NCBI GenBank assembly: GCA_019637155.1
Contig: JAHBWE010000014.1
Span: 186,001 to 250,000, forward strand
DNA length: 64,000 nucleotides
Direction of reading: 5' to 3'
Source of the DNA: Labilithrix sp.
GTDB taxonomy: Bacteria; Myxococcota_A; Polyangia; Polyangiales; Polyangiaceae
In this document: positions 25,855 through 35,180 of the stretch, piece by piece
Position numbering within the stretch: position 1 is the first letter of the stretch
Layout of the letters: each line of letters begins with the position of its first letter
Notes under the pieces: generated by a model
What the model saw: the letters and a program-made list of their open reading frames with translations, nothing else
Databases searched by the model: none
Told to the model about the DNA's origin: nothing
Translations under genes and position numbers: made by a program

Positions 25855-26769
25855 TCAGTACCTGGGCACCGAGGCGTCGACGGTCTGCGACCACGCGTCG
25901 ATGCCGCCTTCGAGGTTGTAGACCTGCTTGTAGCCGCTGCCGAGGATGCGCTCCGCGGCCTGGCGCGAGCGCATGCCGTGGTGGCACATGAAGACGATCG
26001 GGTGATCCTTGGCGATGCCGGCGAGGCTCTTCTCGCCTTCGTAGTGCGTCGCGGCGGCGACCTTCGCGGTGCGGAGCTCCTCGTCGGTGCGCACGTCGAA
26101 GAACGCGAACTCCTTGCCCGCGTCGAGCCACTTCTTCACCTCGGCGGCGGACACGCCCTTCACGCGCGGCGGCTCGTTCGGGTTGTCGATGCGGAACGCG
26201 CCGCCGTCGGGCGTCTCGACCCAGTGGATCGCGAGGCCGTCGGCCTTCTTCGCGCTCATGCGATCGAAGTAGACCTTCACCCCGCCGGCCTCGACCTCGA
26301 CGTCGCCCGGCTTCTTCGCGTCGAAGGAGAGGTCGTATTGCCAGTTGTTGGAGATGACGAGGCGGAGCACGTCGCCCGAGCCGTCGTCGGCGTCCTTGAT
26401 CGCCTTCGCCGCGCCGGCGTCGATGCTGACCTTCGGCGGCGTGACGGGCTTGTCCTCCACCCCGAGCTTCTTCTGGAGATCGCCCGACGCGTACATCTCC
26501 TTGACGATGTCGCAGCCGCCGACGAACTCGCCCTCGATGTAGAGCTGCGGGATCGTGGGCCAGCTCGAGTATTCCTTGATGCCGTCGCGTACGCCGGGAT
26601 CTTGCAGCACGTTCACGGTCTCGAACGGCGTGCCGACCTCCTTGAGGATGCCGACCACTTGCGCGGAGAACCCGCACTGCGGAAAGTGCTTGTTGCCCTT
26701 CATGAAGAGCAGCACCTTGTTCTTCTTGATGAGGTCTTCGAGCTGCGCCTTGACGGTGTCGGAGAGCAT
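25855..26769 (-). CDS. Three-domain protein: CGFS monothiol glutaredoxin, IscA-like domain, rhodanese
   Basis: 304 residues in three parts. Residues 1-107 are a Grx4-type glutaredoxin with the CGFS site (Cys32-Ser35) and WPTIPQLYI..GGCDIV, which bind glutathione and a bridging [2Fe-2S] cluster. Residues 113-198 follow the HesB/IscA A-type carrier pattern (VSIDAGAAKAIKD, DVLRLVIS, VKVYFDRMSA, FRIDNPNEP), but all three cluster-binding cysteines are absent. Residues 205-304 are a rhodanese domain with FFDVRTDEE and the active-site loop CHHGMRS (Cys262), able to carry persulfide sulfur. With BolA immediately downstream this forms a compact iron-sulfur module. The IscA-like call is made by eye. 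Confidence 0.85.
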   Translation of the reverse strand: MLSDTVKAQLEDLIKKNKVLLFMKGNKHFPQCGFSAQVVGILKEVGTPFETVNVLQDPGVRDGIKEYSSWPTIPQLYIEGEFVGGCDIVKEMYASGDLQKKLGVEDKPVTPPKVSIDAGAAKAIKDADDGSGDVLRLVISNNWQYDLSFDAKKPGDVEVEAGGVKVYFDRMSAKKADGLAIHWVETPDGGAFRIDNPNEPPRVKGVSAAEVKKWLDAGKEFAFFDVRTDEELRTAKVAAATHYEGEKSLAGIAKDHPIVFMCHHGMRSRQAAERILGSGYKQVYNLEGGIDAWSQTVDASVPRY

Positions 26770-26958
26770 GTTTCCCGAGGTTTTGCCGCTGGTCCGCCGC
26801 GCGGTCAAGCCCCAGGGCGTCGTCCGCATGACGCTTCGACGGCGACGTGACGCTCGCGGTGCGGGCGAGCACGTACGGCCGCGCTTCGAAACGTCACGCG
26901 GCTGACGATCGCGCCGGCATGGAAGGTGAAGGAGCGCCTGTCGTTCGGAGGAACTTTC

Positions 26959-27240
26959 ATGAGCGACGAGACGACGGCGAACGAAGCGAAACATGGCGAG
27001 AGCAACGGCCCGGCGTCGATGCCCACTGCGCTGCCGGCGCCGCCGCGGATGCCGACGTTCATGCCGCGCATCGTCTCGATCGCGGCGCAGCGTCCGACGC
27101 TGAAGCTCGTGTGCTCGAACCCGACGCCGGCGCCGAGCCGGCCCACCGTCCCGAACCTCCGCGTGATCTACGGCAAGCCGTCGAGGCCGCCGCCGTCGAT
27201 CCCGCCGACCGGCAGCACGCCGATCCGCCGCGCGGCCTGA
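26959..27240 (+). CDS. Small Pro-rich protein
   Basis: A 93-residue frame with a very good ribosome site (ggaggaac, 7 bp upstream of the ATG), starting MSDETTANEAKHGESNGP. It is Pro/Ser-rich with two short hydrophobic pieces (MPRIVSIAAQRPTLKLVC, VPNLRVIYG). No family recognised. The clear ribosome site argues that it is translated. It is 17 bp upstream of the SUMF1 lipoprotein gene. Confidence 0.6.
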   Translation: MSDETTANEAKHGESNGPASMPTALPAPPRMPTFMPRIVSIAAQRPTLKLVCSNPTPAPSRPTVPNLRVIYGKPSRPPPSIPPTGSTPIRRAA

Positions 27241-27257
27241 CGTGCGATAGTCGCGGG

Positions 27258-28619
<1,362 letters not shown>

Positions 28620-28679
28620 TCCTTCGCCGTCCCGGATCGGTGGCTGGCGTTCGTGGTGCGCCGAGAGCACGATGAGAGG

Positions 28680-29008
28680 ATGCGCCGCGTCTTTTCGTTG
28701 GTCATGGCGTCCTCGTTCGCGGTCGCGATCGTGGTCGCCGCGTGCAAGTCGGGAGAGCCCGAGAACCAGTTCGTGCCGCGCCCGTCTCCGTCACGATCAC
28801 GGACGTCCGCGGCCGCACGGAGACGATGCAGATCAACGAGGCCGGCAACTTCAGCTCGACGCGCCGTCTCAACGCGCCATACAAGGTGGCGGTCACCTCG
28901 CCGAAGGGCACGCGCGTGATGCAGCGCACCATCAACGGCGGCGACTGCAACGGCTGCCACACACAGTGGGGCGACGCCGGCGCGCCGGGCCGAATCGCGG
29001 AGTCGTAG
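28680..29008 (+). pseudogene. Frameshifted lipoprotein gene with one CXXCH motif
   Basis: The frame from ATG 28680 gives a lipoprotein signal (MRRVFSLVMASSFAVAIVV, then AACKSG) and stays protein-like to QFVPRP. From about 28775-28785 the sensible protein moves to another frame: PVSVTITDVRGRTETMQI, APYKVAVTSPKGTRVMQ, GGDCNGCHTQWGDAGAPGRI, stopping at 29008. Joining the two needs a one-base insertion (or loss of two). CNGCH is a covalent haem-binding motif, so the intact form would be a small cytochrome-like lipoprotein. A sequencing error is possible because the site is GC-rich. Confidence 0.7.
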
Positions 29009-29181
29009 CCGGCTCCATGCCTCCATCGGCGCGCCCGGGCGGCGTTGCCGTCGCGTCCTCGCCTCCTCGTCTTTCCGCTGGGCGGCGCGAGCCGCGTGGC
29101 GTGGCGGCATCGCCGCGCCCGTAGCTCCTCGCCTCCCGATGGGGGCGCGCATGGGCGCCCGACTATAGTTTCCCGTTTTAG

Positions 29182-29667
29182 CTACTTTTTCTCTTTCGCC
29201 TGCTCGGCGAGCTTGTGGAAGCGGTCGTGGACGGAGCTGAGCTTCGTCTCGACGTCGCTCTTGCCGGGCTTCTCGCAGGCGGCCTTCACGGCGTCGGCGC
29301 TGGCGGTGAGCTCGGCGTCGCCGACGGCGACGGCCTTGTCGCGGAGGGCCTTCTCGCCGCTGCACGCCTTCGCGACGCGCTCGTCGCCGGCCTTGGTGTG
29401 CCAGATCGGCGCGATGACCTCGTGGAAGTCGTGGAGCGCGGGGTTCATCTTGCCGTGCTCCTCGTGACCTTTGCCGTCGCCGTGGTGACCTTCGCCCTTG
29501 CCGTGCTCACCGTGCTCGCCATGCTCGCCGCCGGTGGAGGCTTCCTTCGCCTCGCCGGGCGCGGGGGTGGTGGCGGCGGTGTTGGACGGGGCGACGGGCG
29601 GCGGCTCGGAGCCTCCGCACGCGGTGAGGGCAATGACGGTGACGGCAGAAAGGATGAGGGCTCGCAT
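29182..29667 (-). CDS. His-rich small lipoprotein
   Basis: A 161-residue protein with a lipoprotein signal (VTVIALTACGGS, Cys17), a Pro/Ala linker and a His/Gly/Glu block of about 27 residues (EHGEHGEHGKG..HHGDGKG) likely to bind metal ions such as Cu, Ni or Zn. The C-terminal helical domain has two cysteines (KACSGEKAL, KAACEKPG) and HDFHEVIAPIWHTKAGDE. The C-terminal part may be a four-helix bundle. It sits 11 bp downstream of the endonuclease gene on the same strand. Family unknown. Confidence 0.7.
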   Translation of the reverse strand: MRALILSAVTVIALTACGGSEPPPVAPSNTAATTPAPGEAKEASTGGEHGEHGEHGKGEGHHGDGKGHEEHGKMNPALHDFHEVIAPIWHTKAGDERVAKACSGEKALRDKAVAVGDAELTASADAVKAACEKPGKSDVETKLSSVHDRFHKLAEQAKEKK

Positions 29668-29678
29668 GGAGCCGCTCT

Positions 29679-30641
29679 TTACTGCGAATCGACCTGGGGC
29701 GCGAGCGCGGCGTGAACGGCGGGGTCGGCGTCGGAGAGGAAGTGGAAACCGGTCTTTTGCTCGAGCTTTTCGAGGCTCGTGAGGTAGCGGCGGTAGTTGC
29801 CGTTGACGCTGGTGTCGTTCGGGACCTCGACCGCGATGACGCGGGTGGCCGGCGTGACGTCGCTGGGCCGCGGGTGATCGCCCTGCATGACGACGACGAC
29901 CTTGAAGAGCGAGGTCGGGACGTGCACGCCGTTGCCGATCCGCCGCACGTTGCCGGAGTAGATGGTGCCCGCGATCACGAAGACGTGGTTGTTGCCGGTG
30001 CGCGCGAGGGAGCGCTCTTCGTTCTCGAGCGTGAGCCAGGTCCCGGAGTTGCTCTGGGCCGTCTGCGGGACGGCGTTCGTGAAGACGAACGTGGAGCGGT
30101 TGTCGGCGTCGTTCTTGGTGCGGTCTGCGCTCGGGCAGAGGTGACCGCGCTGAAACCCCGAGTTCGTGAAGTCGGAGTTGACCGCCTGCGGGATGCCGGT
30201 CGCGAGGTCGCGATCGATCGACCACGAGTTCGAGCGGTCGGCGCTGCCGAGCCAGGGTTGCGTGAGCTCCCAGCTCACCCAGCGCGGGTTCTTCCGCGAG
30301 CCGTCGTACGACGTGACGTACTGGCGCTTCACGATGAGCGCGTGCTCGGGATCGGTCGGCGTCGCGTCCTCGGGAAAGCCGAGCGTCGTGTGGACGCTGA
30401 CGGCGAGCCCGTGCGTCGCGGGCGCCGCGTCGACACCGGCGCCGTCGGTGTCGTCGGTGCCGGTGTCATCGGCGCCGGCGCGGTCGGCGCCGGTGTTGCC
30501 GTCGGACGTCGAGGCGACATCGGTCGTGAGCTCGTTGCTGGCGAGCTCGGTGTCTTCCCCCGCCTGCTCGACCGCACAGCCACCAAGCACGCTCGCGAGC
30601 GCGGCGACGAGGAAGGTGGAGCGGACGGAGCCCGTAACCAT
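29679..30641 (-). CDS. DNA/RNA non-specific endonuclease (NUC family) lipoprotein
   Basis: A 320-residue protein with a lipoprotein signal (LASVLGGCAVEQ, Cys22) and a long Thr/Asp/Gly linker to about residue 75. The NUC nuclease domain follows: SWELTQPWLG, the active-site segment SGFQRGHLCPSADRT (His of the (D)RGH motif; the usual Asp is Gln here), NAVPQTAQSNSGTWLTLE with the metal-binding Asn, and IAGTIYSG. Secreted NUC enzymes degrade extracellular nucleic acid for nutrition or biofilm control. The (D)RGH variation is worth noting. The mature enzyme would be surface- or periplasm-anchored. Confidence 0.85.
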   Translation of the reverse strand: MVTGSVRSTFLVAALASVLGGCAVEQAGEDTELASNELTTDVASTSDGNTGADRAGADDTGTDDTDGAGVDAAPATHGLAVSVHTTLGFPEDATPTDPEHALIVKRQYVTSYDGSRKNPRWVSWELTQPWLGSADRSNSWSIDRDLATGIPQAVNSDFTNSGFQRGHLCPSADRTKNDADNRSTFVFTNAVPQTAQSNSGTWLTLENEERSLARTGNNHVFVIAGTIYSGNVRRIGNGVHVPTSLFKVVVVMQGDHPRPSDVTPATRVIAVEVPNDTSVNGNYRRYLTSLEKLEQKTGFHFLSDADPAVHAALAPQVDSQ

Positions 30642-30889
30642 GCCGCTCCTTGTTACGCCGCACCCCCCTGGATCTCCCGCCCCCCTGACGTCTCACAACT
30701 GCCCGTAACTTCAGAGCAATTGAGCGCATCTGTGCGCGCGTGAGTGGCCGTGTCCGACACCCGCCGACGCCGTCCCCACGCCGTAACGCAACGAAATCCC
30801 TTCGATCACGACATCACGAACGCACGCTCCCACACCGCCACGGCCTCGAACATTTTCGGTCGCGCGCTGCCGCGTCGCGGGCCGAGTCG

Positions 30890-31104
30890 TCCGTCCGTCC
30901 GAGCCGTCGCGGTCCGAGCCGTCGCGGTCCGAGCCGTCGCGGTCCGAGCCGTCGCGGTCCGTCCGAGTCGTCGCGGTCCGTCCGAGTCGTCGCGGTCCGT
31001 CCGAGTCGTCGCGGTCCGTCCGAGTCGTCGCGGTCCGTCCGAGTCGTCGCGGTCCGAGTCGTCGCGGTCCGTCCGAGTCGTCGCGGTCCGAGTCGTCGCG
31101 TCCG
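30890..31104. repeat. Tandem array of 15-bp and 19-bp units
   Basis: About four copies of gtccgagccgtcgcg (15 bp) are followed by about six 19-bp units (ggtccgtccgagtcgtcgc) with two 15-bp units interspersed; all are variants of one core. The flanks (30642-30890 and 31104-31280) contain no recognised gene; 31129-31230 holds looser ggcttcgctgggctcc repeats. The opposite-strand frame 30711-31430 is open only because the array has no stops, and its product is a repetitive DRDDSDGPRRLG chain. Confidence 0.85.
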
Positions 31105-31280
31105 ATCCCTGAACGTCGTCGCCGATTTCGCTTCGCGGAGCGCCCTCTTCGCTGGGCTCCCCTTGGCGTCGCGGGCTTCCCTTCGGCTTCGCTGGGCTCC
31201 CTCTTCGGCGTTGGCGGGATCCCTTGCGGGGCTTCCTTGGCTTTTTTGTGGGGCCCCTTTGACTTCGCGGGGGCTTCCCC

Positions 31281-31460
31281 TCGCCGAGGATTGATACACA
31301 ACCATGGTTGTGTATTGGGGGCCTGCGCTTGCACAACCATGGTTGAATAATTGCAAAGGATGGCGACAGCTCGCCGAGGATTGATACACAACCATGGTTG
31401 TGTATTGGGGGCTTGCATTTGCACAACCATGGTTGAAGAATCGCAAGGATGGCGACAGCT
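31281..31460. repeat. 90-bp direct duplication carrying four palindromes (candidate MarR operators)
   Basis: Units 31281-31370 and 31371-31460 are nearly identical. Each contains a 22-bp perfect palindrome (31294-31315 and 31384-31405; core ACACAACCATGGTTGTGT) and a 12-bp perfect one (CAACCATGGTTG at 31334-31345 and 31424-31435), centred 35 bp apart. The second unit runs into the start of the MarR-family gene, whose ATG is at 31449. The first unit ends in a copy of the same start region (ATGGCGACAGCTCG at 31359). MarR proteins bind such short palindromes near their own promoters, so autoregulation is likely. Confidence 0.8.
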
Positions 31461-32189
31461 CGTGGACGAGGAACGAACCGCGGAAGTGGAACGTCAACGC
31501 GTGGCGGCGCACCGGCGACGCGGGGTGCGACGGCGGAGCGGGGCGCGCCGGTGACGCGGGGTGCGACGGCGGAGCGGGGCGCGCCGGTGACGCGGGGTGC
31601 GACGGCGGAGCGGGGCGCGCCGGTGACGCGGGGTGCGACGGCGGAGCGGGGGGCGACGGCGACGCGGGGCGCGACGGCGACGCGGACGCGGAGTGAGGGG
31701 GTGCGGGAGCGGAAGGAGGGGGTTGCGCGGTTGGCGCCGGAGGTGGAGGTGGGCGAGCTTGGGCTGACGTTTCTCGCGCAGTTCGTGGCGGAGGCGGCGG
31801 GGGGGCGTGTGCTTGCGGCGCTTGCGCGGAAGCATGGCGGGGTTCGCGTTTCTTACGGGTGGATCATGCAGCATCTGATGGGGGGACCGCAGAGCGTTAC
31901 GTATGTCGCGCGGGCGCTGGGCATTTCGCAGCAGGCCGTGTCGAAGTCGCTGCGCGAGCTCGAGCGGCTCGGGTACGTGAAAGAGAGCGACGGCGAGGAC
32001 GGACGCGCGCGGTACGTCGCGCTCACGGCGCGCGGTCAGGACCTCGTCGCGGCTGCGAGGAGATCGCGGGCCGCGGTCGACGACGACGTCCGCCGCCTCC
32101 TCGGCGCCGACACCTACGAGAAGACGCGCACCGCGCTCCGCCGCACCCTCGAGCACCTCGCCGCCGCCGCCGTGCGCGCTCGCGCCTGA
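31449..32189 (+). CDS. MarR-family transcriptional regulator with a repeat-expanded N-terminus
   Basis: From about residue 95 the protein is an ordinary MarR regulator: a dimerisation helix (LAALARKHGGVRVSYGWI), the winged helix-turn-helix SVTYVARALGISQQAVSKSLRELERLGYV and the wing ESDGEDGRARYVALTARGQ. The first ~85 residues (from ATG 31449) are low complexity and come from a 36-bp DNA repeat. The true start may be this ATG, placed 13 bp after the last palindrome, or a GTG near 31700. The palindromes upstream suggest autoregulation. Ligand unknown. Confidence 0.75.
   Translation: MATARGRGTNRGSGTSTRGGAPATRGATAERGAPVTRGATAERGAPVTRGATAERGAPVTRGATAERGATATRGATATRTRSEGVRERKEGVARLAPEVEVGELGLTFLAQFVAEAAGGRVLAALARKHGGVRVSYGWIMQHLMGGPQSVTYVARALGISQQAVSKSLRELERLGYVKESDGEDGRARYVALTARGQDLVAAARRSRAAVDDDVRRLLGADTYEKTRTALRRTLEHLAAAAVRARA
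31505..31690 (+). repeat. 36-bp tandem repeat inside the MarR gene frame
   Basis: About four full 36-bp copies (core ggcgcgccggtgacgcgg, then ggtgcgacggcggagcgg) followed by degenerate copies. They read as GAPVTRGATAER in the MarR frame. A 36-bp period also occurs in the repeat protein at 336-587, though the sequence is different. Confidence 0.85.
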
Positions 32190-32275
32190 AGCCAATCGCG
32201 TGACCACACGAGAAGAGGGATCCCGACACCGCGGACGCGCGTGCTGCCAGCGCGGGCGTGCGTGATGATGCGGGG

Positions 32276-33106
32276 ATGGACGCCGCGGACGTGATGGTGC
32301 TCGGGGCTGGGTATGTTGGGGGTGTCGTTGCGCGGCGGGCTCGTGCGCGGGGGCTTCGGGTCGTGGCGACGGTGCGGCGGGAGGAGCGTGCCGAGGGGCT
32401 TCGGCGGGACGAGGTTGGGATCGTCGTTGCGGAGGTGCTGCGTGGTGAGGACGTTGCGGCGTTCGTCGGAGAACGCACGCTCGTCGTCGTTGCGTTTCCG
32501 CCGGATGGTGAGAGCGATGCGCGCGTCGCGGCGGGCGTCGCGCGCGCGCGCGCGATCGCGTACGTGTCGAGCACCGGGGTGTACGGGGCGCGGCGTGGGA
32601 CGATCGATGACGCTACGCCGGTGGAGGCGCCGGCCGGGCCGCGGGCGGCGCGTGTGCTTGCAGCGGAGGAGGTCTGGCGGGGGATGGGGGCGACCGTGCT
32701 GCGCTGTCCCGCGATCTATGGGCCCGAGCGTGGGCTTCACCGTCGCATCGTTCGCGGCGAGCACCGGATCGCTGGTGACGGAAGCGCGTTCACGTCGCGC
32801 ATTCACGTCGACGACCTCGCTGCGTTGCTGCTCGCGATCAGGGACGCCGACGCGCGCGTCGTGCGCGGCGCCACCTTCGTCGTCGGCGACGCCGCCCCCG
32901 CGACCCAGCGCGAGATCGCCGAGTGGGTCGCGCGGGAGTACGACGTGCCATACCCGCCGCACGTCCCCGCCGAGGAGGTCCACGAGACCCTCCGCGCCGA
33001 CCGCCGCGTCGACGGCTCACGCGCCCTCGCGGTCCTCGGCGTCACGCTCGCGTATCCCCACTACCGCGACGGAATGAAGCGAACACTCGACCGAGCTCCG
33101 CCGTAG
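32276..33106 (+). CDS. NAD-dependent epimerase/SDR-like protein (YeeZ-type)
   Basis: A 276-residue Rossmann protein. VMVLGAGYVGGVVARRA is the dinucleotide-binding loop, SSTGVYGARRG carries the conserved Tyr, and CPAIYGPERG and RIHVDDLAALLLA are typical of NAD(P)-binding extended SDR proteins. The segment IAYVSSTGVYG places it near the YeeZ group. The start at 32276 is chosen over the GTG at 32258 because cgggg precedes it. Reaction unknown. Confidence 0.75.
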   Translation: MDAADVMVLGAGYVGGVVARRARARGLRVVATVRREERAEGLRRDEVGIVVAEVLRGEDVAAFVGERTLVVVAFPPDGESDARVAAGVARARAIAYVSSTGVYGARRGTIDDATPVEAPAGPRAARVLAAEEVWRGMGATVLRCPAIYGPERGLHRRIVRGEHRIAGDGSAFTSRIHVDDLAALLLAIRDADARVVRGATFVVGDAAPATQREIAEWVAREYDVPYPPHVPAEEVHETLRADRRVDGSRALAVLGVTLAYPHYRDGMKRTLDRAPP

Positions 33107-33110
33107 CGAG

Positions 33111-33178
33111 GCAGGACGAGGCGCGACGAGGCGCGACGAGGCGCGACGAGGCGCGATGAGGCGCGACGAGGCGCGATG
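33111..33178. repeat. 10-bp tandem repeat between two genes
   Basis: Variants of gaggcgcgac(g/t) are repeated about six times between the SDR stop and the histidine-kinase start. No promoter element is visible. Confidence 0.7.
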
Positions 33179-33182
33179 AAGA

Positions 33183-35129
33183 GTGGGTGCCGACCGGCCG
33201 TTAGGCATTTCGGGGCCGGCATTCGTGAACGATGGAAAGAAGCTGCAGGGGACCGGCGACGAGCAAGGCGGCTCCGCGTCGGGGGAGCGCTTGGGGCGGT
33301 ACCTCGAGCCGCTGGCGGAGGCGCTCGTCGTCTTCGATGCCGCTACGCAGGTCGTGGCCTACACGAACGAGGCGATGGCGCGGCTGCGTGGATTCGCGAC
33401 GAAGGCCGAGATGGAGGCCGAAGACACACCGATCTGGAGCCGGCGGTCGAGCGAGCTCCTGCACCGCGTCTTGCCCGCGCGGCGCGCCGCGTTCGAGCGC
33501 GGGGAGCACGAGCGGTACGTCGACGAGATCGCCCACACCCACAAGGACGGCACGACCGTGCGCGCGGAGCTCCTGTCGTTCCTGCAGCGCGACGAGGTGA
33601 GCGGCGCGCTGCTCGTGTGCGCGCGCTCACGGAGCTTGAGCGACGCGCTCTCCTCGCGACGGCACCTGCAGCGCCTCCTCGATCACCTCCCCGACCTCGT
33701 GTCGTTCTGCGATCTCGACAACCGCGTGCTCGCCTGCAACACGCGGCTCGAGCGCCTCTACGGCGTCGGGCCCGGTGAGCTGCTCGGCACGGTGCTGCCG
33801 CGCGCCACGCCGGTGGAGGCGCTCGGCGACGAGCCGCTGCGCGAGGACCGCTGGCTCACGTTCGCCGACGACGGGCACCGCGAGCTCGTCGAGATGCTCA
33901 CCATCCTCGTCCGCGGGTCCGACGGCGAGAAGCTCGGGATCCTCGGGATCGGTCGCGACGTCACCGCCGCGCGCAAGACCGAGGAGCAGCTCCGCGCGGT
34001 GCAGAAGATGGAAGCGATCGGACGCCTCGCCGGCGGCGTCGCGCACGACTTCAACAACCTGCTCAGCGTCATCCTCTCGTACACGAACCTCGCGATCGAG
34101 ACGCTGCCGCCGCAACATCCGCTCCAGGAAGACTTCGCGGAGATCGTCGCCGCCGGAAAGCGCGGCGAGAGCCTCACGCGGCAGCTCCTCACCTTCAGCC
34201 GCCGCCAGCTGCTCCAGATGACGCCGCTCGTCATCCGCGACGTCGTCGACACGACCGGCAAGATGCTCGGACGCCTCATCGGCGAGGACATCGAGCTCCG
34301 CTTCTTCCACGACGGCGAGCCCGCCGCGGCGAAGGTCGATCGCGGACAGCTCGAGCAGGTCATCGTCAACCTCGTCGTCAACGCGCGCGACGCGATGCCC
34401 GAAGGCGGACGCCTCACGATCGGGACGCGGTGCATGACGCTCGACGCGCACGAGGCGGCGCCGCTCGACCTCCCCGCCGGGACGTACGTGTGCCTCTCGG
34501 TCGAGGACAACGGCGTCGGGATGGATCCGCCGACGCTCGCGCGCACCTTCGAGCCGTTCTTCACCACGAAGGGGCTCGGGAAGGGGACCGGCCTCGGCCT
34601 CGCGACCGCGTACGGCATCGTGAAGCAGAGCGGCGGCGCGATCACGATCGAGAGCATGCCCGCCGTCGGAACGACGGTGCGCATCTACCTCCCGCGTCAC
34701 GCCGGTACCGCGGTCGCGAGCTCGCCGAAGCCGCCGCCCGCGAACAAGGTGCGCGGCGCCGAGACGATCCTCGTCGTCGAAGACGAGGGGCCGCTCCGCA
34801 CCGTCACGCGGCGCATCCTCCGCGCCGCGGGCTACGAGGTCCTCGTCGCGGCCAACGCGGAGGAGGCGCTCCGCATCGCGCACGAGGTCGGGGACCGCAT
34901 CGACCTCGTCTTCACCGACGTCGTGATGCCCGGCATGAACGGCGGCGAGCTCGTCGAGCGCCTCGCCACGCTCTTCCCGCGCATCCGCGTCCTCATCACC
35001 TCCGGCTACACCGACGAGAAGCTCGCGCGGAGCGGGGTCGGCGAACATCGCTTCCTCGCGAAGCCCTACGAGCCGGCGCAGCTCGTCGACGCGATCCGCC
35101 TGGTGCTGGACGAGGCGAGCCTTCCGTAA
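33183..35129 (+). CDS. Hybrid histidine kinase with PAS sensors and C-terminal receiver
   Basis: A 648-residue soluble kinase. Two PAS-like domains (about 40-150 and 155-270) precede the HisKA region, where His288 lies in GRLAGGVAHDFNNLLSV. The ATPase domain has the N box (NLVVNARDAMPEGG), G1 (DNGVGM), F (EPFFTTK) and G2 (GKGTGLGLA). A receiver domain at the C-terminus has the phospho-acceptor Asp579 (VFTDVVMPGMNG) and the Lys in FLAKPYE. There is no membrane segment, so it senses a cytoplasmic signal. The GTG at 33183 gives a short unstructured leader; a GTG at 33225 is an alternative start. Partner unknown. Confidence 0.9.
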   Translation: MGADRPLGISGPAFVNDGKKLQGTGDEQGGSASGERLGRYLEPLAEALVVFDAATQVVAYTNEAMARLRGFATKAEMEAEDTPIWSRRSSELLHRVLPARRAAFERGEHERYVDEIAHTHKDGTTVRAELLSFLQRDEVSGALLVCARSRSLSDALSSRRHLQRLLDHLPDLVSFCDLDNRVLACNTRLERLYGVGPGELLGTVLPRATPVEALGDEPLREDRWLTFADDGHRELVEMLTILVRGSDGEKLGILGIGRDVTAARKTEEQLRAVQKMEAIGRLAGGVAHDFNNLLSVILSYTNLAIETLPPQHPLQEDFAEIVAAGKRGESLTRQLLTFSRRQLLQMTPLVIRDVVDTTGKMLGRLIGEDIELRFFHDGEPAAAKVDRGQLEQVIVNLVVNARDAMPEGGRLTIGTRCMTLDAHEAAPLDLPAGTYVCLSVEDNGVGMDPPTLARTFEPFFTTKGLGKGTGLGLATAYGIVKQSGGAITIESMPAVGTTVRIYLPRHAGTAVASSPKPPPANKVRGAETILVVEDEGPLRTVTRRILRAAGYEVLVAANAEEALRIAHEVGDRIDLVFTDVVMPGMNGGELVERLATLFPRIRVLITSGYTDEKLARSGVGEHRFLAKPYEPAQLVDAIRLVLDEASLP

Positions 35130-35180
35130 CGGGCCGCCGCCGGTGAGGCCGCGCGTCCATCGTAGTATGCTCCACCTTCC

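Noticed and set aside
30711-31430. Minus-strand frame through the repeat arrays
   Set aside because: The product is a DRDDSDGPRRLG-type repeat and palindrome translation; start codons lie in the palindromic repeats and no ribosome site is present.
31281-31460. Palindromic repeats as a CRISPR array
   Set aside because: There are only two units, adjacent without spacers, and no cas genes; the palindromes fit operators better.
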